This document shows, piece by piece, positions 1 through 8,886 of a stretch of 64,000 bases of DNA (its first letter is position 1; every line of letters starts with the position of its first letter). The translations under genes and the position numbers were made by a program. The stretch is from assembly GCA_036785705.1 (NCBI GenBank), contig JAWUZG010000084.1:12909501-12973500 (forward strand), read 5' to 3'. Source of the DNA: Acanthornis magna. Taxonomy: Eukaryota > Chordata > Aves > Passeriformes > Acanthizidae. The notes below the pieces were generated by a model that was given only the letters and a program-made list of their open reading frames with translations, searched no databases and was not told where the DNA came from.

Positions 1-1491
1 AGCAAGTTTTAAGTGCTATGAAACCAAGTGAAACTATATTACATATGTAGCTTGCACAGAACACCAGGACACTGGAAAATGCTCACTAAATAGCGAGGCA
101 AACCAGACAAAGCACAAGAGCATTTGTGTAACCTTGAACTGTTACATGACACATTTTTAAGCCACCTTCTACACACACAAGAGTGAAGCCTAAAGCAACC
201 TAAGAACCTGCAACTCTGCTCTGAAAAATAAAAACCAACCCATTGAGACAGCTTCTCCTCTAAGGAAGATTATCAACCTTGAATTTTACTTATAAAGCCC
301 CTGTTCACATGTCTGGAAGTCCAAATCACCTGATTTTTAAGACACTGCATTTAAATGGTCTCATTTCACCAGTATAATTCGTCCACAGCTTTTTTTGTAT
401 TAGAAATCATCAATACGAAGTGTTCCAAGCCAGTGTGGTTAAATAATCCCAATGCAAGCCTAGCTAGAACAACATAATTTGCATTAAAAAATTCTCAAAA
501 ACTATTTATATCTTTAAAGAGAAGACCTTGCTGCCATTGCTCCCTTGCTTTTAAAATAGCCTCAAGTGATCTACAGAGACACACAGGTGGACAAAATAGA
601 GCTGTTTCATCACACCAACCACAGCGACCTTAGCCCTTCCCCAGGCAATTCCTGCCACATCATACACTTAGATCTCTAACTCTGATTAATATTAAACTAT
701 CGTATGCAATTCTCGGACAAAAAGGAAGACTGAGCACTGAGGTGTGCCCCCACACACACCCCTTCCCCCCACACCAAGCAGCAGTAGATTTGTACTCCTC
801 CTCTCCCGCTGCACACTCAAAACACGCTCCCCCCACATCCTTCGGGGGGGGGGGGGGGCACTTACTCGCACCCCCCTCCATCCCATTTTTAATTACACTG
901 ATCCCAAGCACTGATTTCCGTCAAAGCAGAATCTTAAAGCCAATTTAAGCCAAGCCTAGGCATACGCACTGAGGGCCCTGTTCCCAGGCGCCTACAGAGG
1001 CCTGTTTTCCATCAGTGACGTGATGAACGGAGAGCCGCTCAGGGATCTGGAAGGAGCCCAGGGACGCCTCTCCCTGCCCCGCCACACACCCACCCGCGCC
1101 CCGGCACCGCTCCGGCGCACCGCGAACAACGGCGGCACCGACCCCCGGCACCCCCCTCCGCCGGGGCGGCCACCGCCACACTCAAGGGTGGGGGAGGCGG
1201 GTGACAAGGGTGGCGAGGGGGGAGGGAAACACCCGAACCCACCCACCCAAAACACACAAACCCACGGGCAAATGCCTTATGCTGCTCCCCCCCTCCCCGC
1301 CGCGCCGCCCCCCCCGAGCGCGTCGCCATTTCGTGAGGCAGGAGCGCTCCGAGCTGCCCGCTGCGGGGATCAGAGGGAAGAGGGGAGCACTAGGGAGGGG
1401 ATTGAGGAGTGAAGCCCCAGCCCCACGGGGCAACAGCCCATGGCGACGGCCAGCGCGGCCCAGCCCAGGCCCCGGCCCCGGTACTACTCAC
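1..1491 (-). other. AP2A2: AP2A2 intron 1 (partial)
   Basis: This is the start of the first intron of the minus-strand AP2A2 gene. It begins at the GTGAGT donor read on the minus strand from 1491 downwards. The part below about 960 is ordinary AT-rich sequence; above it the sequence merges into the CpG island. I see no second AP2A2 exon here. Open frames at 660-1433 come from C- and G-rich low-complexity sequence and show no protein-like pattern. Confidence 0.8.
844..858. repeat. 15-base poly-G tract
   Basis: An uninterrupted run of 15 G on the plus strand (C on the minus, which is the AP2A2 sense strand). It follows a CA- and C-rich stretch at 742-830. It is a mononucleotide tract whose length may vary between individuals or be misread in sequencing. 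Confidence 0.9.
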
Positions 1492-1558
1492 AGTTGCGGA
1501 TATCGGAGATGAAGACCGCCAGGCCTCGCATGCCATCGCCCTTCGACACGGCAGGCAT
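1492..1558 (-). CDS. AP2A2: AP-2 complex subunit alpha-2, first coding exon
   Basis: AP2A2 encodes the large alpha subunit of the AP-2 adaptor. AP-2 binds PIP2 and cargo signals at the plasma membrane and recruits clathrin for endocytosis. Only the first 22 codons and one base are in the window. Read on the minus strand from the ATG at 1558, they begin MPAVSKGDGMRGLAVF and end ISDIRN, followed by the first base of a Cys codon and a GTGAGT donor at 1491. This is the invariant N-terminus of vertebrate alpha-adaptins. AP2A1 and AP2A2 share this segment, so the paralogue is chosen from position: CHID1 starts divergently about 4.5 kb away, as in human 11p15.5. The remaining exons lie outside the window to the left. 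Confidence 0.93.
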
Positions 1559-1667
1559 CTTGGCGCACGATCACGGCCGCCCTGGGACGCGACACGCCGA
1601 ATCCCCGCAGCCGCCGCCCGCTCTCCCCGCGGGCTCCTCAGGCCGCTCCGCCGCCGCCGCCTCCGCA

Positions 1668-1679
1668 GCGCGCAGGCGC
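1668..1679. promoter_or_regulatory. NRF1-like motif in AP2A2 island
   Basis: The sequence GCGCGCAGGCGC lies about 110 bp upstream of the AP2A2 start codon. It resembles the near-palindromic NRF1 site (GCGCANGCGC) common in CpG-island promoters. A second GC-rich stretch with similar half-sites lies at about 1760-1782. This is a motif match only. Confidence 0.35.
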
Positions 1680-2030
1680 CGTCGGGGCTCCCGCGCCCCC
1701 GCAGCCGCCGAGCGGGCGTTGCTCTGCCGCCACCTGCCGTGCGGAGGCGGGAGCGCCGCGGCTGCGCCTGTGCGCCTGCACCTCCCTGTGCCGCAGCCGT
1801 GGCGGGAGCGGTCCCCGCCCGTCCCCCGGGACGTGCCCCTGCTCCCGGGCATCCCCTCTGCGACCCTGCGGCCTGAGAGGCTGGCTGGCCCTCTGGCTGG
1901 CTGGAGGCCGGGTCCCGGGGATCGGCCGTGCCTCCGCTGGGACGCGATTGCCAGTGACCACCCCGTGAGGGGAAACGGGCCCGGGCCGAGGTGAGGGGCG
2001 GCAGGCCGTCGTCAGCCGCTGGGTCCGTGG

Positions 2031-5000
2031 GTGAATTTACTGCATATTCCCTGCTCGGGAGTAGCCTAATCCCTTCCTCTTCTCGTGACCCTAATGGCCG
2101 AGAAGTTTGATGATTTTTGAAGGTGAAATACCGGGCTTGGTAGGCGCCTCAGAGGATGTAACTGCTGAGGGAGAAGGAGAGGGACAGCAGATCAAGAGAC
2201 TGGAAAATTTTACTTCATCGCTAAGCTTTGAGCACAGCAAGGTACAGACTCTCAATGGTACAGTCCGTAAGAGCATGCTTTCCACAGGGTGGACTGCAGG
2301 AGGCTGTGTCTTGGTCCTCCTCTTCAAAAAGGACCCCAAAAACGTGCACGGGATCTACTGCACGTACCCTGCATAGTCACTGTGAGCACTGACAGGCCCA
2401 GAGGCCACTGTGTGCAGCTCCATCCTTAGGCACATTCCCCTCGTGAGCCTGCCATCAGCTGTGTGAGTGGCGCAGTTGCTCTGTGTTCGAGTAGAGGTTC
2501 CCACTCCCTGACTCCCTGAGCACGCAGGTGTGCAAACCCAGGGCCACATGTTCCTCCTGACGGCTGTGAACATGCAGAGCAGCACAGTCCCACACCACAT
2601 CTACTCCCGAGACTGAAAACATTTCAAGGTCAAGCTGTCTTAAACATGCCAAAGAGGTGGGACTGTGCAGAGCATTTAATATCATCAGCTGAAAATAGGT
2701 TCAAATGGCCTCAGCTGGCCTAACTGCCTAACCAAAAGTATACTAGCGGCTTCGGTCATAATGCAAGTGGTTAGTATGCTTAGTGGAGAATAATGACTTG
2801 TAGAATCATGGAGTTTAGGGCTACTGGAGATCAATCAGTAATTTCACTCTTTTCCAGTCTACTTCAAGCCATTTCATTTCATCTGGGTTTTTCTCCCCAG
2901 AAAATTGAGCCCAGTATCTAGCTTTTCACTAGAGTCTCTCTTCCAGAAAGGCACTCAGTCTTGCTTTGACACAATCAAATTCACTGTTTCCCTTGATAGT
3001 TTGCTCCCATGGTTAATCCTCCTTGTTTAGAGCTTGCACCTTTTTTAGAATCATCAAGCTCTGGTGCCTTTAATTTAGTGATACATTTTTCTCTCATAAA
3101 GAACTACATAATATTTAATACCCTCTGTCTGACAGTGGCTATACACCTCAGTTAGGTCACCTCTCAGGGGTCTATTCTGCATGTTTTCAAGATACAGTGT
3201 TATATGAGTGCTTTTTAGTTGTGTAAGTATCTATGACAAAGGCAAGATGACAGCATGTGGTAGTCACGCAATTATCCCTTTGTCCCTGGATCCATTTTGT
3301 AGACCAAATGCAACTACAGGCAGTCATGCACAACTAGTCTATTATTCAACTCAGATTATTTGTAGGCTTTCATGAAGAACACTCTCATTTTCCACAGCTT
3401 TACGAATAGATTTTGATGCTTAATAATAATTTCTATGTACCTTTGAAGATGAAAACTTCCTATGTCACCAAATGAAGTTTTTTCTGTGATCAGGGGAAAA
3501 AAATTCTTCTCTGAGCTAGCCAAAATGTTGAGTTAATTTCTACTCTTAAGAGCACAGTGACACCTAAAGGCTCAGTCTATCAGTCCTGTCTAGCTGTATT
3601 CCTGTCAATACTGCAAGCCATGCAACTATCCAACTGCCTTTTCAGTGGTGGCTTAAATACTGCCAGCAGAATAGCTGTGGCAGTACCAAGCTAAGCATGA
3701 GCTGCAAATTCTTCTTGAGAACTGGGAAAATATCCAAGTGATTAACACATGTGGACGTCTGTAGTTTTGTAACTATACAGCTAAATGTTTCTTTTGAAGG
3801 GGCTCAGCATGCAGTGCCTGCAGTACATACCCTGATTATTTTATGTCAACCTCCTTTGACTTTTGAGGCTTCACTATATTCACCTTGCTCCCTGTCTTTT
3901 TGCCTCAACAAAGGCTTATGCAGTCAGGACAAATGTGTACGCATATGTCTCTCCTTACTGCTTCATAATTTAGAACTTATTAATTAATTTCAGATGGTCT
4001 TGAAGGGACAAGGTAGAAATTTTATGTGAATAAATAGGTAGCTAGAGGAAAGGGAGCCTGTAATGGTCTCTAGATGCATCCTGGCTGAAAGGAACATTGT
4101 TACGTGAGCTCAGCTGTTACTCAGCACAGAGCTCACCACCAGGAAGAACCCTTTACAAACACACTGAGTTGGTAATTCTGGAAGACATTTTGTTTTGAGC
4201 CTAACATCTCTAAAACACCAGGCTGTCTAAAAACAAACTTAATTTGTTCTATCCGTCCCAGGAGGTTATAATTATTTAAGATATTTATAATTACTGTAAA
4301 ATCAGCATTAAAGGGGAAATAGTATCAAGAAATATTTTCCTATTACACAAAATATTTTGCATCACATTTGTTTGCCAACAAACCCATGATGCTTGTCCCT
4401 TCCTTCCCATTTTATATGGGAGTTACTTCAAAATTTTTTCAGGATTTCATTGCATTTTTGGTATAAAGGCTTTAATAATTGCACTGACCTTCATAAAATG
4501 ATTACCATTCAACTGAATGTTTTCAGCTGGTGAGTATTCAGTTGTGGGAACTACAAAAAGGGAATCGTTCCCTTCCCTTTGTTCCTTCTGTCAGATTTGT
4601 CTCACCAGTTATTGCTTTCTTTTGCTTTTCATGATCATTCCAGCCATTACTGGAAGCAAAAAGAGTTCAGGAGAAAACAGAATCGGTGGCTGCACCATGT
4701 GTACACTCAACCATGTTTCTGTTCTTGATATCTAACATTCATTATCCATTAACAGAGAGCACAATGCCTTCTGCCATGCCAGAGTATCAGATGTGCTGCT
4801 TTCAACACTAGAAAATACAAAGTTAGGATGGTATCATTATCATGAAACTCTAAATTTACAAAAATTTTGGGATGGATCTGGGCATAGAAGACATGCATCT
4901 GCTTCACTGGTAAGACTTCTGTTCAGAGGAAAAATATTTCTATTTTTCTTTTCTGTGCTGAAGAATGCTCATGAAGATCTTCATTACACAAGAGAGAATA

Positions 5001-5518
5001 AAAGAAGAGGGCAGTTCAGCAGAATAAGGCAACCTTCCAGTTCAGCTTCTAGTAGGTTGCACCAAACTGTAACCAAGACAGAAAGCAGGTCACAAGAAGG
5101 CTTCTGTTGGGAAGCACACTGTTAGGATATACTGGCCTGGCCACTACTTTGTGATATACCACACCCTTTTTTTATCATCAAGTCTTTCGATATGGTATTA
5201 GTCCCTGCAAGCAGCCTGTGAAATAACAGGGTTACACCAGAACTTCTGCTGCAGTAAAAATAGCAGTAGCACAGCCAATGTTACATGCAAAACCACAAAC
5301 TGTAGAAGGTCAAAACAGAAGAAAATTAAAATCTCAATTTAAAACATAATCTTTTATTTTAGAGCCTGTTAAAAACCATCTGAGATTTGACCTGTCCTTT
5401 CTGCACACTTGGAGTCAACAGTGTTCTTGTAGACTCTGCAGCCTTGCATATATGATCATTTTGTCTCCAGGTCAGTGTGTGCATTTCAGCCCAAGCTCCT
5501 GATTTACCTACTCTGTTT
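2031..5518. other. Intergenic spacer between AP2A2 and CHID1 islands
   Basis: Sequence between the two divergent CpG islands. It contains an old CR1 relic at about 2800-3170. I see no exon-like pattern elsewhere. The open frame at 2107-2376 has no recognisable domain and no conserved-looking stretch. Enhancers or a bidirectional non-coding transcript could lie here, but nothing in the sequence shows it. Confidence 0.7.
2800..3170 (-). mobile_element. Ancient CR1-type LINE 3' end
   Basis: The plus strand starts with a TAGAATCATGGAG-like CR1 tail. It then follows, with heavy decay, the order of the CR1 3' untranslated region in reverse: a CTGTTTCCCTTGATAG block near 2982, a TGGTTAAT block near 3011, and a GGTCACCTCTCAGG block near 3156. 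The element is therefore on the minus strand. It is much more diverged than the CR1 copies at 5519 and 17925, suggesting an old insertion. The assignment rests on remembered CR1 landmarks. Confidence 0.55.
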
Positions 5519-5868
5519 CACAGAATTACAGACACAATCAGTCTGGATAAGACCATCGAGTCCAACCTGTGATCAAACATCACCATGTCAACTAGACCGT
5601 GTCTCTAAGTCCAGTCGTTCCTTAGACTCCTTCAGGGACGGTGACTCCACCACCTCCCTGGGCAGCCCATTCCGATGTCTAACCACCCATGAAGGAATTC
5701 CTCCTAATGTCCAACCTGAACCTCCCCGGTGTAGGTTAAGGCCGTTTCCTCTCATCCTGTTGTTGGTTGCCCGTGAGCAGAGGTTGATCCCAACCTAGCT
5801 ACAGCCTATTTTCAGGCAATTGCACTGAGTGATAAGGTCACCCCTAAGCCTCCTCTTCTCCGGGCTAG
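5519..5868 (-). mobile_element. CR1 LINE 3' fragment near CHID1 promoter
   Basis: A moderately preserved CR1 3' region in reverse orientation. Landmarks on the plus strand are GACCATCGAGTCCAACC near 5551, CTCCACCACCTCCCTGGGCA near 5645, TTCCTCCTAATGTCCAACC near 5698 and GGTCACCCCTAAGCCTCCTC near 5836. It is 5' truncated, as most CR1 copies are. It ends about 100 bp before the CHID1 CpG island begins. The plus-strand open frame across it (5475-5798) is antisense to the element and not a gene. Confidence 0.85.
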
Positions 5869-5969
5869 ACCTGGAGCTGTAGCAATTTGCTACAGCTTGG
5901 GCTAAACCAAGAGGCTGTTTATGGGAATTTAGAATCACACCATTATTAGCATTTCCTTTCTTCAGCTAC

Positions 5970-6460
5970 TGAAGAGCCCCAAAGCACCGCGCTCCGGATC
6001 GGGTCGGGCCAGCCCGGCGGCGGCTCTGCCCGTGGGGCTCGGCCGGGATGTGCCGCCGCCGGGCCGGCCCGCAGCGCCGGGGAGCCGGAGCCGCTCCCTC
6101 CGCCGCTCCCTCCGGCGCCCCGCCATGTTGGCGCGGCCCGGCGCCCTCCCGCCGCCTCAGCGCTGCCCGGAGCCGGCGGGGCGGGGCGGGGCGCTGCCGC
6201 CCGCCCGCACTTCCGCGGCGGCGGCGGGCGGTACGTGCTGTGCAAGGGCCGCCAGGGCTGCCCGGGGGAGGGAAGGGGAGGGGAAAGGGCGGGGGTGAGG
6301 CCGCGCTCCGGCGGGGTGGGGGCCCAGCTGTGCTGCCGTGAGGGTGCCGCGGCAACCGGGGAGGCCGCGGCTGTCCCGCGGGGTCCGAGCTCGGGGGAGG
6401 CCGCGGCGGGGCTGGCGCCGAGGCACTGCTGGCACAGTACGCGTGCGGGCTCCCTCGCAA
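5970..6460. promoter_or_regulatory. CHID1: CpG island promoter of CHID1
   Basis: A dense CpG island about 2.3 kb upstream of the first CHID1 coding exon, flanked by AT-rich DNA. It carries clustered housekeeping-type promoter motifs at 6120-6215 and a good splice donor at 6231, so it is the expected promoter and non-coding first exon of CHID1. Open frames through it on both strands (up to 214 codons on the minus strand, 5946-6590) are Pro/Ala/Gly/Arg-rich and are a by-product of GC content. Confidence 0.8.
6118..6230 (+). promoter_or_regulatory. CHID1: Core promoter motif cluster and probable exon 1 of CHID1
   Basis: Three motifs lie in order. A YY1-like CCGCCATGTT is at 6120-6129. Overlapping GC boxes (GGGGCGGGGCGGGG) lie at about 6178-6191. 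An ETS-type ACTTCCG is at 6209-6215. These are typical of TATA-less promoters and often sit at or just downstream of the start site. The sequence then reaches GGCG followed by GTACGT at 6231, the best donor in the island. A non-coding exon 1 ending at 6230 and joining the acceptor at 8743 is inferred. Its 5' end is not defined. Confidence 0.5.
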
Positions 6461-8743
6461 GCTTTGGTATCTCGAGAGTCGGGCGAGTGTGGGAGGGAAT
6501 TCTGAACGTCAAAGTGGAACACCTTACGAGAGGGAAGGGTTTAATGTTTACACAGGTTAGAAACTGATTTGTTCCCACTCTTCTCTCCACAGAATAGGTT
6601 TTATTGTTTTCTTTTATAAACGCCTCAGCAGTATGCTTTCTGGTCTTCCTTTACTAAGTGATGCAGGCTCTTTCTGCCTGTAGTTAGAATCTAATTTCTT
6701 CCTAATAAATAAGAACAAACTATTAAAATAAGTTTCCAACCAAGGGTTGATACTGGATTGTCAGTAGCAGAAACCATTTTGCCCCAGGCTCAGTGCTTCC
6801 CATAAATCTAGGAGTGGATGCTGACTTAACAGTAATTGACAGATGGATACGATCCTGTCAAGGAAATGAGCACATTTTGATGTCTAATTAGAGTTCAGTG
6901 ATGGTTTTTTTAACTTCTGTTCTTCAGCTGTTAGATGTTATATTCTTTTCAGGGAAGTGAATGCTTTTGCTAATTGTTTCTGAAAGTGAAATCAAACACC
7001 TCCAAATCAATACATACGAGCTTCTGGGTGAATTGATATCCTGTCCACATAGTTAAGACTTGTATTGACTATTCAGGCTCTCAGTTGTTCCTCTCTGCAA
7101 TAGTTTATAGATCTTGCCAAGCTAGATGGAACATAGGAGATACTATCAAAAGCAACCTGCTTTGTCTCATTTTTTAGAATGTGGAAAACCAGTGACCTTG
7201 AAGTCAAAGTACAAGCATAAGACCTTAATTATTCATAATAGTGAATTTCAAGCAGTATAGCAATTTAGCTTTTACCACACTCTCTGGATCCAAGAAATAT
7301 TAGAAGGCTTTTTGTTTTTATTTGCTGTTTATAAAAGATTTGACTGAAATAATCAAATATTTTTGTACATGAGGGTTTTGATGCTCTGTGTTCTTTGCAT
7401 ACTGGCATTGGTTTTTTTTTTCAAGCACTTCTGCTATCATCCTTCTACGTTTTTGCCTAATCACGCATTCCTCTTTTTTCCTGCAGAATCCCTAAATCCT
7501 ACAATTAATATCTCTAGTTTTTAAAATCTCACCACTAAGCCAGACACATCCAAATACGAGTAAGTTTGTTGGGTTGGTCATGTCATGTCTGTTTCTTTGA
7601 GTACATTTACATTGATACTTTAAGGTTCCTTCTGCCACAGTACTCAGAGGCTCAGTCTGCTGTTGCAGGATCCCTCACTTGATGTTTTGTACAGAAACAA
7701 GGTACTTAAACTTTGAGCAGCGCTCGTTATCGGTGCCAGTGGAACAAGTCTTCTAAATGTGACTTGTAGAAATGAGCTTGTAAGTCTTTAAAGTGAGTGA
7801 TAGAGTAATATAGAAAGCAAGATACTCTTTTTACATTTAACAAAAATTCAGAATATTGTGGGAAAGAACCTATTTTCTTTTCCATCAGGATCTCATATTT
7901 ATGAGAAGCAGCTTGATACATATCTAGAGCCCTGGTTCCCCTAATGCTAAATATTTTTTTCTGTTTTCTTCTTATTCACTGCTGGGAGCTAGGCTGGGTA
8001 ACCTGTGTGACTTTTGAATGGGGAGAGGCTGGAAAACAAACTGGCTGTATTTGAATTTTTTTTGAAGTCTTCTTACAGATACAAGGTATGATAGATGAAC
8101 ACACAGTAGAACTATTGTCTACTAATTCTCAGTTCCTTTATCTGGAGCTAGGACAAGCTGTCAAAGTCATTCTTCTAGACCAAAAGGACCTGCCCCCCTT
8201 TTTTTTTTCTTCTATTCTTTATCAGTGACTTGGCAAGGAATTGAAAGCAAAGGTCTCTCCTGTTACAGTAAAGGCACATAGCTATAAGCATATAGCTGTA
8301 ACTCTTTATGTCTTTTAATTAATTTATGACACACTGACCAGGCTAGGTAGGAGCAGAAACAAATGTTGTCTCTTATTTGCTATAAACAAGGTAAGGTAGT
8401 ACAACAATTGTTCTGTCAGCAGACATTTATCTCAGTTTCAGCTGTAAACTGTTGTACTTCTTTAGGGAATTCTTTGAAAACAAAGCTGCAAGGGTCCAAC
8501 CCACTTCATCTCTGATACAGCAATTAAAACAAGGGGCAAAAAAAGATGTTTGAGACTAGGAATAATCTCTTTAAATCTTCTGCTTTTGTTGCCAGAGCAA
8601 AAGCACTATTAAAACTGTAATGCCTTAATACGTCTTATTCTAGATGGGAGAAGATAAGAAAATTGCTTGACTTTTAGGGCAGAAAACTGAATGAAACTGT
8701 TGTATTCCTCTGTTCACAGAGATTTGAACCATTATTTTTTCAG
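6231..8743 (+). other. CHID1: CHID1 intron 1 (inferred)
   Basis: AT-rich sequence between the inferred exon 1 donor and the clear acceptor ATTATTTTTTCAG ending at 8743. I recognise no exon, RNA gene or repeat family here beyond short T-rich runs. Confidence 0.55.
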
Positions 8744-8886
8744 GTGAAGAGAAACTTGACATGGGGAAAAACACCATGAGGCTTCTCTGTGCTTCACTTT
8801 CTCTTACCATGATTTGCTGGCTAGCTGAAGGTACCCTGTCAAAAACAGATGCAAAGAAAGGTGCTACAAAAAAACTGGAGGAAAAG
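8744..8886 (+). CDS. CHID1: CHID1 exon 2: 5' UTR end, signal peptide and start
   Basis: Acceptor TTTTTTCAG at 8743 and donor GTAAGG at 8887. The first 17 bases are untranslated. Two in-frame ATGs occur, at 8761 (residue 1) and 8776 (residue 6). From residue 6 the sequence MRLLCASLSL is a hydrophobic signal peptide, followed by TLSKTDAKK, which matches human TLSKSDAKK. The 8776 start gives the same leader length (23 residues to the Lys of TLSK) as human CHID1, so it may be the main start. The 8761 ATG has a good Kozak context (G at -3, G at +4) and would add MGKNT. The exon ends in phase 0 after LEEK. Confidence 0.92.

Larger units (their letters stand above)
970..2030. promoter_or_regulatory. 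AP2A2: CpG island over AP2A2 first exon and promoter
   Basis: A roughly 1-kb stretch very rich in G+C and CpG, in clear contrast with the AT-rich sequence on both sides. It contains the AP2A2 start codon at 1558 (minus strand), so the promoter and 5' untranslated region should lie at about 1560-1900. No TATA box is evident. CpG-island promoters of this kind are typical of broadly expressed genes, which fits a core endocytic adaptor. The transcription start cannot be placed exactly from sequence alone. Confidence 0.85.

Noticed and set aside
1409..1994. Open frames of 155 and 184 codons (plus) and 93-107 codons (minus) in the AP2A2 island
   Set aside because: Antisense to or overlapping the AP2A2 first exon and promoter, with low-complexity translation and no domain.
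2107..2376. 89-codon frame in the intergenic spacer
   Set aside because: No recognisable domain, no flanking splice pattern or promoter evidence; could be part of a divergent non-coding transcript but nothing supports it.
5475..5798. 107-codon plus-strand frame
   Set aside because: Antisense reading of a CR1 3' untranslated region.
5946..6590. 214-codon minus-strand frame across the CHID1 CpG island
   Set aside because: Low-complexity Pro/Ala/Gly/Arg sequence, overlapped by open frames in other registers; explained by GC content.
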